A DNA stretch of 64,000 bases from Flavobacterium sp. (GCF_027484705.1 NZ_JAIXSL010000016.1:186001-250000); one strand, 5' to 3'; shown: positions 23,648-33,638, counted from the first letter of the stretch. Numbers and translations: made by a program. Notes: generated by a model from the letters alone, not told the origin.

Positions 23648-26600
23648 TTATTTTCTTTTGATATATTTCTTTTTGAAATTGTGTTTGATGCCAAACTGAA
23701 TAGAATTCGAATAAAACTTCGATTGTTCAAACATTTCTAAATTCAGGGTCAATGCCGTAAAGTCAAACAATTGGTACGAAAGTTCCGCATTCACACGTTC
23801 AAAATGGCCACTGAAATCATCGAGGAACGCACCAGCTTCAATCCTGGTATTGAAAATTGGCGTGTTAAATTGCCAGGCAAGTCCTCCACCACCGTATAAT
23901 CGATGACGGATAATCCAGTACGGATATCCAACCGATAAATCATGTGAACCATAGGAAATCTGGGATTCGACAAAAGGAATGAATTTCGATTTTTTTATGT
24001 CACCTTTATCAAGCATCAATCGCAATGTTAGTGCTACATCATAGGCATCGTCTATATCGTCAACCTGCAAAGTGCCATTGGCGAGTTCCGTATATACGGT
24101 TCGCGCCATTCGATTAGGGTTGATATCCGGCCCAATGGTATCGCGCGAAAGGAAACCTTCTGTGTAATAACTGCCCTCAATCGAAACGCTCGAATTGATC
24201 CTTTTAGTGATGCGGTAATCCTGATAAAGATTCGTCTTCAATCGGTAAATACCCTGATTCAGACCCGGAGCAGTTTCTACAGGATATAAGTTGATGGCAG
24301 CGGATCTGAAATTTTTCTCATTCGAACGACTCATACCGATACCAAACTGATAATAAGGATTGTTGACTTTGTCAAGCTCTACCCTTGCCCTACTCCAATA
24401 TTGCGGTTTGTTTTCTTTGGCTGGTGAAGTAATTTTATATTCCAATCCAAAGGTATAATTGTCAGCATTGTCTTTATAAGCTTTATTGGTTGTTTCAAGT
24501 TCATAATACTTAGAAAAAGTAAAGCCAATACCATGAATAAAACCTTTCTTATCGAATAGATTATAAGATACTTCATTTTTCTGAAAGGCCGGATTTTTCT
24601 GGTTGGTTTCAAGATAGGTTTTGAAATCGATGAAATCACCAATCGCCAAACGAATGTCTTTCTTCAATTTTGCAAGCACATCCGGATAGAACAATTCGGA
24701 ATGGTTTGCAATCAGATCCTGCTGCAGATCAATACTTTCATAAAGCACATCGCGGTTGAGGGTTTTTCTGAGTTCTTCTTTTTCATAGATGTTGCTCAGC
24801 GAATTCGCCAATACCCATGAATCCTTAAATCTTCCCTGTTCGTGATAAACATTACTCATGAGCACCGTGGCGATTTCATCTTCCGGGTGTTCGGCGATAT
24901 ACTTTTTATAAACTACTTCGAGTTCTTGCGACTGACCGGATTCAATATACCAGTTCATTTTAGTCACAAAATCGATTTCAGTGCTGTAATCTGACCATTC
25001 AATGGCTTTCTTATAATCGGCGTTATCGGCAAACAGCCAAACGATTGAAGTGGCGATATCGGCAAGATCTTTTGTCGGTTTTTTGTCTTTCAGTTCCACC
25101 AACGCTTCCTCGGGGAAATACTGAATCAGGTGCTTGATGTAATTTTTATAGTTCTGAACCGAAGGATCGATTTCATACAGCGTTTTGAGCACGTTCTTGA
25201 TTTTGTCTTTGTATTCTTCAGAATCGAAATTCTTGTAATAACTTGTCAACAATGCCTTGTCTTTTGGGGAAACACGGATTTGTTCGCTCATCCATTTTTC
25301 CTTTTCGCCGTCATCCAGATAACCGATCATGCGGTCTAACTCTTTAGAATACATGATGTTGTTCTTTGTGTTGTATTTGGCAACATGCGCTTCGTACATT
25401 TTCCACAATTCGGCGACTTTGTCTTCCGATTCCATGTACTTGGCGTATCTGTTCCAATCTTCAGGATTGATTTCTGCCGTGGTGAGCAATTTGTTTTTCA
25501 GAACTTCCATTTCTTTTCTGAACTTTACATCCGGATCTTCAGTCGGAATGCCTCCTTTAAGAAAATTCTGAACATCAATTTTAAATTTAGCGAAATCCGC
25601 TCTGACCAAATTAGTGATGGCGGCCTGTTGGGCTCTTTCTTTGGGTGATTTATAGTTCAAATCGATGACCGTCAGTTTTGGTTTGCTCGAATAAACAGAA
25701 TAGAGATATCCGTCAATGAAAGGCGTTTTGGAAAACAACACCATTTGGCTTCTCAATTGAGCTTCTATCCTATCCGCATTGGCGGCGCTGCCATACATGA
25801 ACCAATATTTCTTGCCGTCGTTTGATGGATTAATTTCACTTACGGTATACAATCCTTTTTCCGCTTTGTGGTTGTAACGCGAGGCGCGCCAATTCATAAC
25901 AATATTGCCGCCGACATCACCATTTACAAAACGCATTTGCGGATATGCAGTAGTAAACTGTTTGACAAAGTTTCTAAAATCGGGAAACATGGCTTTGCTA
26001 GAATTGGTTGATTTCCTCCAACCTAAGCCCAATTCGTTTCTCAAATGATAATCACCTGCAGTTTTTCCACCCGTAGTTGGAATTTGGTAAACGTCATCGG
26101 GGTGTACGAAATGCGTCCAGATTCCGGTGTATAAATACAGCGATTGGATGGCGTATTTATCATTATCGCTCAAACTAAATCCGCTGGAAATTCTAGGGTA
26201 ATCGAAAAAGTTCTTCTCAAAAGGATCGTAATCGAATTCGCGGTCTCCACCATCTTCCAACTGTCCTAAATACAAACTACAGATGTATTTGATCGAAGGC
26301 ATCGCTTGTTGCAATTCTCTGAGCCCCATTCTATCGATATCATTCGATGGCGGAACATAAGTAACCGGCAATTTCCCATAGTTGCTGATTTCCCATTTCT
26401 TCTTAATGGTGTTCATCGAAGTGCTGATAAACTTAGGATTTTTCCATAATCCTTTGAGAAGGGAAACGTGATTGTAGCCATGAAAAGCCAACTCATGCCC
26501 ATTTTTACGGACATCTTCCACCAACCAATCCGGCATCGGCATTACTTTATCTTTGAATTTTATTTTTTTGGAATTCCATTGGTCTAACGTAAACGGAGGA

Positions 26601-27592
26601 ATGATTTTGTTGCGATAATCAAAAGTCAACATCGCCGCGTATGGGATTTTAAATTCCTTAGCCAGCTCGCGCATATCGGGCCACCAATACTTTTGAACAA
26701 ACTCAGCCGTGGTGATGTTCATTTCGGTTTTGATAGGTTCTGCTACGATATCATACTGCGGTGACGGAAAGTCATCGAGGAAAATCGTAGCCGTGTTGGC
26801 GATCGGATAAGGGATTCCTTCCAATCCTTTTAAGATGCCCGAGAAAAGAAATCCGCGGTCCATTTTGGTGAAATCTCCGGAGGTGTTGTACAACAGCACT
26901 TTTCCGTTTCCTATAGGGTTTTCAATAATTGACGGATAATTAGGATTGTTGGAAGCGGTCGCAAATACTCTAATTTTATTGGTGAAATTCTGGGCGGCAA
27001 ATCCGAAGAATTTTATTTTCAGGGAATAAGCGTTTCCTTTAAAATTAGGAATTACTGGCTTATTAAAATACCATCCGATAGATTTAGAATCCGTAGCATA
27101 TTCCGCTTCAGGTTTAAACCCATATAAAAACCCCATTCTTTTGTCTTCGTTGGCAAATGGAATAAAAATGGTTCCGCCTTTGGATGCGAAATCTATTAAA
27201 ACTTCTATCGATGCATCGTTTAGTTTTGTGGTGTCATAAAGCATCAACACTCTTGTGGAAGGGGCAATTTTTAAAGTTGCATTCCAAGTGGTGACGGTCA
27301 TACAGTAGAAAGGCAACTTCGTGTAATCGCATACTTTTCTGATTTCGGCATTGTATAGCTTGCTAAATTTTGAATTAGGATCATAAACCGATTGCACAAT
27401 AGGCTGCGAACTCATCGTAGGCGTTTCATAGCGTTTGAAACCTTTGAGTTTTGAAGCGTCGTCTTTGTTGTTGAATAAATCGATACTTTTTAAATCAGAC
27501 CAATCGTCCAAACCTTCACAACTCAATAGGAAGCATGAAAGGACTATTGCCAATCCATAGTATATATATCTGGATGTCTGTATCATTTTCAT
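23648..27592 (-). CDS. Giant lipoprotein: polysaccharide deacetylase (PelA-like) + TPR + C-terminal outer-membrane barrel (PelB-like)
   Basis: A 1314-residue protein with a lipoprotein signal (lipobox LLSC, Cys25). Residues of about 95-270 form a glutamine-amidotransferase-like fold. A polysaccharide deacetylase region follows, with the metal/catalytic pair Asp273-Asp274 (IFLDDFPSPQ) and the HxxxH motif His371/His375 (FHGYNHVS). This stretch resembles DUF2194 proteins. Residues of about 690-1010 are helical repeats of TPR type, and from about 1015 to the end amphipathic beta-strands form a probable barrel (SFIPFVESQ-like strands, end FGIKHNFKKKYIKRK). In Pseudomonas the deacetylase belongs to PelA, and the TPR plus barrel to PelB, as two proteins. 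Here they seem fused. It would deacetylate and export the polymer at the outer membrane. It is the last gene of the operon, 2 bases after its neighbour. Domain borders are estimates. Confidence 0.75.
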   Translation of the reverse strand: MKMIQTSRYIYYGLAIVLSCFLLSCEGLDDWSDLKSIDLFNNKDDASKLKGFKRYETPTMSSQPIVQSVYDPNSKFSKLYNAEIRKVCDYTKLPFYCMTVTTWNATLKIAPSTRVLMLYDTTKLNDASIEVLIDFASKGGTIFIPFANEDKRMGFLYGFKPEAEYATDSKSIGWYFNKPVIPNFKGNAYSLKIKFFGFAAQNFTNKIRVFATASNNPNYPSIIENPIGNGKVLLYNTSGDFTKMDRGFLFSGILKGLEGIPYPIANTATIFLDDFPSPQYDIVAEPIKTEMNITTAEFVQKYWWPDMRELAKEFKIPYAAMLTFDYRNKIIPPFTLDQWNSKKIKFKDKVMPMPDWLVEDVRKNGHELAFHGYNHVSLLKGLWKNPKFISTSMNTIKKKWEISNYGKLPVTYVPPSNDIDRMGLRELQQAMPSIKYICSLYLGQLEDGGDREFDYDPFEKNFFDYPRISSGFSLSDNDKYAIQSLYLYTGIWTHFVHPDDVYQIPTTGGKTAGDYHLRNELGLGWRKSTNSSKAMFPDFRNFVKQFTTAYPQMRFVNGDVGGNIVMNWRASRYNHKAEKGLYTVSEINPSNDGKKYWFMYGSAANADRIEAQLRSQMVLFSKTPFIDGYLYSVYSSKPKLTVIDLNYKSPKERAQQAAITNLVRADFAKFKIDVQNFLKGGIPTEDPDVKFRKEMEVLKNKLLTTAEINPEDWNRYAKYMESEDKVAELWKMYEAHVAKYNTKNNIMYSKELDRMIGYLDDGEKEKWMSEQIRVSPKDKALLTSYYKNFDSEEYKDKIKNVLKTLYEIDPSVQNYKNYIKHLIQYFPEEALVELKDKKPTKDLADIATSIVWLFADNADYKKAIEWSDYSTEIDFVTKMNWYIESGQSQELEVVYKKYIAEHPEDEIATVLMSNVYHEQGRFKDSWVLANSLSNIYEKEELRKTLNRDVLYESIDLQQDLIANHSELFYPDVLAKLKKDIRLAIGDFIDFKTYLETNQKNPAFQKNEVSYNLFDKKGFIHGIGFTFSKYYELETTNKAYKDNADNYTFGLEYKITSPAKENKPQYWSRARVELDKVNNPYYQFGIGMSRSNEKNFRSAAINLYPVETAPGLNQGIYRLKTNLYQDYRITKRINSSVSIEGSYYTEGFLSRDTIGPDINPNRMARTVYTELANGTLQVDDIDDAYDVALTLRLMLDKGDIKKSKFIPFVESQISYGSHDLSVGYPYWIIRHRLYGGGGLAWQFNTPIFNTRIEAGAFLDDFSGHFERVNAELSYQLFDFTALTLNLEMFEQSKFYSNSIQFGIKHNFKKKYIKRK

Positions 27593-27594
27593 AC

Positions 27595-29577
27595 TTAGAA
27601 TATTAGATCAGAAACTTTACTTTCTCTTGGGTTGTTAACGATTTCATAGACTTTAAGAACACTGGTGTCATAAAACAGATTGACTTTTCGCCCTCTTTTT
27701 CTGAAGAGTTTAATTTTCTTTACCAAATCTTTCTGATAATGCTTATTTTCTGCAAAAATATTGTTTTCCACCGGACCATCGTCTTTTAGAACAAAAATCA
27801 GAACACTTTTAGAAATAGAGTATTGCGGGTTTTTGACCAGGAAATTCGGATCTTTGAGATGCTTGGTATTGATAGAATCAATTTTTGGATATTCATTGAT
27901 GAAAAAATCATAATTCATAAAAAAATGCGAATTGTTACTGATGACCTGAGTTGCCGGATCGTTCACGACACAATAAGAATGGCGGAAAAAGGTTTGCGAG
28001 ATTTTATCGTACGCATTGAGAATGTGTTTTGGCGTCTGATCTGAAACCGTCAGCGAATTGATGCTTTTCTGTTGGTAATAAATCGAAGCGTAAATCATCG
28101 CTATGAACAAAACAGATACACTAACCGGGCTAAATCTCTCGAATCTGTGCAATCCGAAATTTAAGATCCGCATCACAATCGCCGCATTCAATCCAATAAT
28201 GATGGGTAAAAATACAGAAATGGAATTGTTGAGCATATCGATATCAAGCCATTCGCTTTTTACGAAAGTCAGCAGAATCAGAAAGTTGAAATAAGTAAAG
28301 AAAATGATGGTCGCACGCCAGTTCTCTTTTTTGAAAATCAATAAGAGCATGACCAATATAAAACCAACTCCTGTAGAAATTTGAGCATAACGGATAATTT
28401 CGCTGTAAGGCAACACCAATTGCGGCACATAAGTATAAGAACTTACTGAAAGCAAATTGTTCTGCATATACTCTAGCAAATCGGCCCTTTGGTAATAACA
28501 GGCATAACTATAAATTGCGTATAATATGGCTAGAGCCAGCAAATAAGACAAAATGAACGACAGGTTTTGCTTTTTGTACTTCATTTTTGTAAACACGAAA
28601 GCGATGATCAAAAATGGCGGAATCAGCACGCAAAGTGTAAACAAATCGGTGAGCCCAATCGTCACGAAAATGAATAAAAAACTAAAAAAGTAACTGGTCT
28701 TATTAAGCTTCAAAATCGTTGGCTTGATGAAAAAAGCAAAAGCAGGCAACGCGAAAGTCAAGGCCAGAAAAGTAGGATTTCCTTTGAGTAGAAAATACAC
28801 ATTCAAAGGCGTCAGCACGTATACCAAACTAAAAAAGAGTGCCGCAATCGTGGGCGCAATAAATTTGGATGGTGTGAGTTTGTTGATGACCCAGAAAATG
28901 ATAATGGCCAGCAAGGTCGATTCTAAAATCGCGATTACCTGGAGTGCAATTTCCGGACTCACATCGGTTATTTTTCCGTAGAAATTGACAATGGCCAATT
29001 CGGCATCAGTCGCCAATTCAATTGTAAACCAATATTGATTGTCGAATTGAATCACTTTATTGAGGTCATTAATCCAAGCATCAGATAACGAATAATTGTC
29101 ATAAATGATGAAATAATAACGGCTCAAAAACGTGATTCCTCCAAGGATAACCGTAAGCAACAAGATAAAAGTATTGTTTTTTTTCTTTTTGTTTTTCTTG
29201 CTTCGGTCTAACGAAAACCAGAACCAGAATGATTTTTTATTTTCAATATTTCTCAAAAAATTCAACAGGCTCGCGCGGATATGCGTCCTGAAATATTCTT
29301 TTGGTCTTTTAAGGTTGTCAATGCCAATCACATCAATCCCAATGAGTATGGTGAAGATGAAAAAACAGTTGAACAGGTTGTAAGTATCGGATTCGACCAA
29401 AGCGAAAATAACCACGACCAAAACGCCCGCATAACGGAACCAATTGGTGACAATGAAATCCAGGAAATTGACATGATTGGATACATTGATGAATTTTCTA
29501 TTCAAGTAGAATAAAAACAGCAATATAACGCATAGCCTTATAAAACCTAATAATATTGAACTTGTTAAAAACATCAT
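27595..29577 (-). CDS. Large polytopic membrane protein of the Pel-like operon (unknown function)
   Basis: A 660-residue protein with some 12 hydrophobic segments spread over residues 1-510. A highly basic cytoplasmic stretch (SKKNKKKKNN near 130) and a soluble C-terminal part of about 150 residues follow. I do not recognise a family. The layout, with long loops and a soluble tail, resembles GT-C type membrane glycosyltransferases, but no clear DxD or similar motif stands out. The gene lies between the PelA-like glycosidase (8 bases) and the deacetylase/barrel gene (2 bases), so it belongs to the same pathway. It may replace the PelD/PelE inner-membrane components of the known Pel complexes, none of which I can identify here. 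No c-di-GMP-binding GGDEF-like domain is visible in it. Confidence 0.6.
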   Translation of the reverse strand: MMFLTSSILLGFIRLCVILLFLFYLNRKFINVSNHVNFLDFIVTNWFRYAGVLVVVIFALVESDTYNLFNCFFIFTILIGIDVIGIDNLKRPKEYFRTHIRASLLNFLRNIENKKSFWFWFSLDRSKKNKKKKNNTFILLLTVILGGITFLSRYYFIIYDNYSLSDAWINDLNKVIQFDNQYWFTIELATDAELAIVNFYGKITDVSPEIALQVIAILESTLLAIIIFWVINKLTPSKFIAPTIAALFFSLVYVLTPLNVYFLLKGNPTFLALTFALPAFAFFIKPTILKLNKTSYFFSFLFIFVTIGLTDLFTLCVLIPPFLIIAFVFTKMKYKKQNLSFILSYLLALAILYAIYSYACYYQRADLLEYMQNNLLSVSSYTYVPQLVLPYSEIIRYAQISTGVGFILVMLLLIFKKENWRATIIFFTYFNFLILLTFVKSEWLDIDMLNNSISVFLPIIIGLNAAIVMRILNFGLHRFERFSPVSVSVLFIAMIYASIYYQQKSINSLTVSDQTPKHILNAYDKISQTFFRHSYCVVNDPATQVISNNSHFFMNYDFFINEYPKIDSINTKHLKDPNFLVKNPQYSISKSVLIFVLKDDGPVENNIFAENKHYQKDLVKKIKLFRKRGRKVNLFYDTSVLKVYEIVNNPRESKVSDLIF

Positions 29578-29585
29578 AATCGGTA

Positions 29586-30392
29586 CTAATTAAATTGCGG
29601 TACGGTTTGTAAGTTGATATTGCCGATAAAATAATCAAACTTCGAACTGTCGATTCTTTTTTCAATCTGATCTACCAATGCTTTTGAATCGGCATACTCC
29701 ACCAGTAGAAAAGGAATGGAATAAGTATCACTGATCGTGTGGATGCGCTCCATATAGGAATCATAATCTTTTTTGTCTCTTAAACTGTACTTTTTATCTT
29801 TAAAGCTATAGGAAGAAGCCACCGATTCGACAGCAATGACATCTACATATTTTGAGGTTTCTTCGGCCATCTCAAGCCCGGCATTCTGAATGAACATCTT
29901 TTTAGGATATTTTTCCTTAATCATCTGTATGAGCTCAACCACTTTTTCCTTTTGCTCTTTTTGCGGGCCGAAACTGGTGAAATTATCGATGTTGTCTAAA
30001 AACAAACCGTCGTATCCGTGTGTAAAGATCTCATCAACCATTTCAACAACCAATGTTTTGGTTTTCTTCGAGGTCAAATCCAGATAGTGGCTGTTCCAAA
30101 TGTCATTTTTACCCAAAGTATGTTTTTTAAAATCTTTAAAATGAATGGAAGTCTCATTGATTTCGCCAAGGCTAATATAGGCAAATACCTTCTCGTTTTG
30201 CGATTTTAAAGCTCGAACGTCTTTTGCTGTATAATGCTTTGATTCGACAATGACATACTTATAACCTTTTATTTGTGCCGGGTTGGTTTTTCCATAGCAA
30301 AATAACACGGTACTTTTTTTCATATCGCCTTGAAAAGAATTAAACAGTAAAATGAGTGGGAGAATTATAAACAGTATTTTAATACGCTGCAT
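29586..30392 (-). CDS. PelA hydrolase-like glycosidase (GH114/GH166-type endo-alpha-1,4-polygalactosaminidase)
   Basis: A 268-residue protein with a signal peptide (residues 1 to about 20) and a TIM barrel of the endo-alpha-1,4-polygalactosaminidase type. The motifs are FAYISLGEIN on strand 3, DGLFLDNIDNF with Asp133 and Asp136 near mid-protein, FIQNAGLEM and VIAVESV. In P. aeruginosa PelA this fold is the N-terminal hydrolase domain that cuts Pel polymer (rich in galactosamine/N-acetylgalactosamine). Here it is a free-standing periplasmic enzyme, separate from the deacetylase. Its start lies inside the 3' end of the PelG-like gene (14-base overlap). It is likely to trim or release the polymer during export. 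The exact linkage cut is inferred from the family. Confidence 0.78.
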   Translation of the reverse strand: MQRIKILFIILPLILLFNSFQGDMKKSTVLFCYGKTNPAQIKGYKYVIVESKHYTAKDVRALKSQNEKVFAYISLGEINETSIHFKDFKKHTLGKNDIWNSHYLDLTSKKTKTLVVEMVDEIFTHGYDGLFLDNIDNFTSFGPQKEQKEKVVELIQMIKEKYPKKMFIQNAGLEMAEETSKYVDVIAVESVASSYSFKDKKYSLRDKKDYDSYMERIHTISDTYSIPFLLVEYADSKALVDQIEKRIDSSKFDYFIGNINLQTVPQFN

Positions 30393-31992
30393 AATAATAG
30401 TAATCTAGGTTTTTAAAATAGTTGATGTTCGCTTTCAGAGTCAGCGCTACAAAAAGAGCTGCCCCGAAAAGCATTCCCACTACGCTGTATTCGTAAGCAA
30501 AAAACCTACTTAAAATAAAACCTAAAAATATATTCAGCAAACAAGCATATATAATGGCTTTCAAAGGTTTTTTAGCTTGGCCCAAAGTAAACAAATACAA
30601 TGAGTTGAGCATTCCCCAGGCTAATAAAACATAACCTATTCCGCCGATTACACAAACTTTAATACTCAATTGAACTAATGTTTGGTTGAACTGACCTTCA
30701 AATCCCCAGGACGCATTGATGATATAATAGATCAATACGAATGCGAATGCACTGGTAACAAACAGTAATAAAACCTGTTGCCAATACATCTTACGGAGTT
30801 GATTGTTAAACACTTCGGGTGTTTTATGGTCGGTAATTTTTTGTCCAATATCAATAAATCTTGTAAACGATGCTATACTATATTCCAGGACTCCAGCGAG
30901 CAATAAAAAAACTAAAATAGCTAAATCCATCCCTAATTCATAATTTTTTTCAAAATAAACTAAAAAAGGCAGGTTTTTATCAATTCCTGAAGACCACGCC
31001 AGAATTCTATCGATGAAGATAAAAACGTAGATGAATATCCCGTAAAAGAAATACTGGTAGTTGTGGTAAAGCAATACCGGAACCTTGATGTTGTTGCCAC
31101 TAATCGACTTTTTGTTTTTGGTCAGTCGCCAAAAGTACGCTACTAAAAATAGTTTAGCGATGATAATGGCAACGGCAATTCCGATCCAGTGTGTTACGAA
31201 TATGAGTAAAGGTGTAGTTTCTTTGAGATAAATCGCTACAGCAGTTCCTAAAAATATAGAAAAAGTGATGACCCAACGTTGTTTGATGGTGTGTAAAGGC
31301 GCCAGCATCAATAAAAGCATTCCTACCAAAAAGGCGTAGGCAAATACTACAAAAAGAATTTCATAAGGATAAATGTGAAAAAAGAAATTCACCAAAAAGA
31401 TTGTAGTCAGTACAAAGAAGATCGACAACATTCCCACTTTGTGTAGATAGTTTATCGTTTTGTTGGTCATTCTGTAATCTTCGTAGTTCCAATAAAACGA
31501 GGCTTGTTTTCCGATGACTTGTACAAAGCCGCCCGTAGAAACCAGACCAATGACAACGCCCAAAACGACAGCGGTTGACTGGATTTCATTAAAACCGACA
31601 AACGTCCATAAGGAGTATCCGAAAACAACAATCGCTGCGATTTGTATCAGTACGGGAAGTAAGTGAAAAATACCCAAAGAATAGTATTGGAAGAAAATCT
31701 GAGTCTTCACCCGCAAATAATCCTTAAGCTGAATAATTTTAGGCTGGGTTCTTTCGACCTCGATTTCTTTTTCGTTTTTAGCGCCGATATAATATTTGTC
31801 GGTGGTTAGTTCGTAGAACACGAGTTCCGCTAAATCTTTGATAGAGTTAAAACCGAAATCGTCTTTGGTGTCCTTTTCACGGATGCCTAAAGATTCGATG
31901 GTCGCCTCGACAACTTCACTGCTGACGGGCTTTCCGATTTTGTCCTTGGTCTTTTCAATTAAGGACTTGATGTTGGTAAAGTGATTTTCCAT
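30379..31992 (-). CDS. pelG: PelG-like polysaccharide flippase with N-terminal extension
   Basis: A 537-residue protein. About 12 membrane segments run from residue 105 (YSLGIFHLLPVLIQIAAIVV) to the C-terminus in the MATE-like pattern of PelG, the putative inner-membrane transporter of Pel. Overall similarity to classical PelG (near 456 residues) is inferred from topology and from its position directly after the PelF-type gene. The first 90 residues are a soluble, charged extension that I do not recognise and that classical PelG lacks. It could dock the glycosyltransferase. The gene lies 39 bases after the pelF-like gene and overlaps the glycosidase gene by 14 bases. Without an alignment the symbol is provisional. 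Confidence 0.62.
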   Translation of the reverse strand: MENHFTNIKSLIEKTKDKIGKPVSSEVVEATIESLGIREKDTKDDFGFNSIKDLAELVFYELTTDKYYIGAKNEKEIEVERTQPKIIQLKDYLRVKTQIFFQYYSLGIFHLLPVLIQIAAIVVFGYSLWTFVGFNEIQSTAVVLGVVIGLVSTGGFVQVIGKQASFYWNYEDYRMTNKTINYLHKVGMLSIFFVLTTIFLVNFFFHIYPYEILFVVFAYAFLVGMLLLMLAPLHTIKQRWVITFSIFLGTAVAIYLKETTPLLIFVTHWIGIAVAIIIAKLFLVAYFWRLTKNKKSISGNNIKVPVLLYHNYQYFFYGIFIYVFIFIDRILAWSSGIDKNLPFLVYFEKNYELGMDLAILVFLLLAGVLEYSIASFTRFIDIGQKITDHKTPEVFNNQLRKMYWQQVLLLFVTSAFAFVLIYYIINASWGFEGQFNQTLVQLSIKVCVIGGIGYVLLAWGMLNSLYLFTLGQAKKPLKAIIYACLLNIFLGFILSRFFAYEYSVVGMLFGAALFVALTLKANINYFKNLDYYYYAAY

Positions 31993-32031
31993 TGTAGATT
32001 GGGGGTCTATTTTTGGTTAAGTAAAGAACAT

Positions 32032-33573
32032 TTATGATGCTTCCATAGCTTCCTGTTCCATATGTGAATTCAAATATATAGGATCCTGGGCTTTTTTGTT
32101 CATGATAAACTCATAAGCCATTTCGTATTCCTTGATAAATTTGTCAATCGTAAAATTGTCGATGACTTTCTTTCTGGCATTCGCTCCCATTCTGGCTCTC
32201 ATGGCGTCGTCCTGCAGTAGGGTTACAACACTACGTCCGAGAGATTCAAAATCTTTGGGTTTGCAAATAAAACCACAAGTATTGTCTAGTGCTTCGGTCA
32301 CACCACCAACATCGGTAGCTACCACCGGAACACCACAACTCATAGATTCCAATACGGTATACGGGAAACCTTCAGAGATCGAAGTCAGTATCGAGATATC
32401 ACCTTCACAGAACAACTGGTGTGGTTTGTCATGATAACCGGCTAAGAAGAAATTGTTTTCCAATTTCAATTCCTTGATCAAATCCATACATTCTTTGGTA
32501 TAAGTAGGTACGGCTTTGTTATCGCCATATACTAAATAACGTACGTTAGGAATACTTCTTTTGGCCACTTCGCATGATTTAATCATCGTAATGACATCTT
32601 TCAATTCAAAGATTCTTGCGGCTGCCACTACGGTTGGGATGTTTTCTAAATGCTCAGGTTTTTTACCCGGAACAAATAAATCAGCATCGATACCGTTGTA
32701 GATCACATCAATTTTATTAGGATGTGCGCCGTATTTCTTTTCCCATGACATGTTGAATTTGTTTACCGATAAAATCAAATCTGATTTGTAGTAAACCAAT
32801 TTCGTGATACATTCTGAGAATTTAATCAAAAGGTTTTTAAGGAAAAACGAATATTCCGACGAATTGATCGCAATGAGTCTTTCTCTGATGAAAACACCGT
32901 GCTCAGTAGCAATGATCGGCGTTCCGTATTTGTATTTCAAAACCAACGCAGGAATCACGGGGAAACCTGAAAGTGTCAGATGCGAAACATCTACTTTAGG
33001 AACATCGATAGAAATCGGAATTAAAAAACGATAAATCCAACGCATACCTACTGTAAAATCATATAACGTAGCTTCGTAGTGGTTGTCTTTTTTGATGACT
33101 TCGGAAACGGTTTCACAGAAACATTTCCAAACCACAAGGCTTTTCATCGTTTTTTTGTAGTCATGGTTTTGAAAAAACTGCCACATGTCGAAAATGACAT
33201 CATCAATTTCTTCAATGTCCATGCTTGAATCGTATATGCTGTTCAACAATCTTTTGAAAATAGGAATGAATTCCTCAGCGATTACTGATTCGTCTTCCTG
33301 CTCTTTCCTGTTGACCGTTTTGTAATATCTTTTTCCGTAACTCAATAATTCCTTCGGTTCTAAAGGCGACCATAAAGGAACCTGAATTACGTTCTTAACG
33401 TTATCGCTTAATTCGTATTTTGATTTTTCTTCAAAATCAGCGTTGATAGAATACAATGTGTAATTCACATTCTTCACTTTGTTGCAAAGCATATGCGCCC
33501 AAGTTGATACGCCTCCGCCATTGAATGGGTACGTACCTTCTAAAATAAGCATTACATCGTATTTGTTCATCAT
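32032..33573 (-). CDS. pelF: PelF-type glycosyltransferase (GT4)
   Basis: A 513-residue cytoplasmic glycosyltransferase of GT-B fold, close to PelF of Pseudomonas (about 507). The start MLILEGTYPFNGGGVSTWAH is the PelF hallmark. A middle PelF-specific DUF3492-like region includes TEHGVFIRERL. The nucleotide-sugar site shows ISEGFPYTVLESMSCG with the EX7E pair Glu401/Glu409, followed by PVVATDVGGV. PelF polymerises UDP-linked N-acetylhexosamine into the Pel chain. It is the first gene of the five-gene operon. An in-frame second ATG lies one codon in, so the start could be either. A promoter box lies 66 bases upstream. Confidence 0.85.
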   Translation of the reverse strand: MMNKYDVMLILEGTYPFNGGGVSTWAHMLCNKVKNVNYTLYSINADFEEKSKYELSDNVKNVIQVPLWSPLEPKELLSYGKRYYKTVNRKEQEDESVIAEEFIPIFKRLLNSIYDSSMDIEEIDDVIFDMWQFFQNHDYKKTMKSLVVWKCFCETVSEVIKKDNHYEATLYDFTVGMRWIYRFLIPISIDVPKVDVSHLTLSGFPVIPALVLKYKYGTPIIATEHGVFIRERLIAINSSEYSFFLKNLLIKFSECITKLVYYKSDLILSVNKFNMSWEKKYGAHPNKIDVIYNGIDADLFVPGKKPEHLENIPTVVAAARIFELKDVITMIKSCEVAKRSIPNVRYLVYGDNKAVPTYTKECMDLIKELKLENNFFLAGYHDKPHQLFCEGDISILTSISEGFPYTVLESMSCGVPVVATDVGGVTEALDNTCGFICKPKDFESLGRSVVTLLQDDAMRARMGANARKKVIDNFTIDKFIKEYEMAYEFIMNKKAQDPIYLNSHMEQEAMEAS

Positions 33574-33638
33574 AATCTTTTAAGGTTTAAGCTTTGGGAG
33601 CTATTAAACAACATTAACTTTTTAACATTTGTTCGAAG

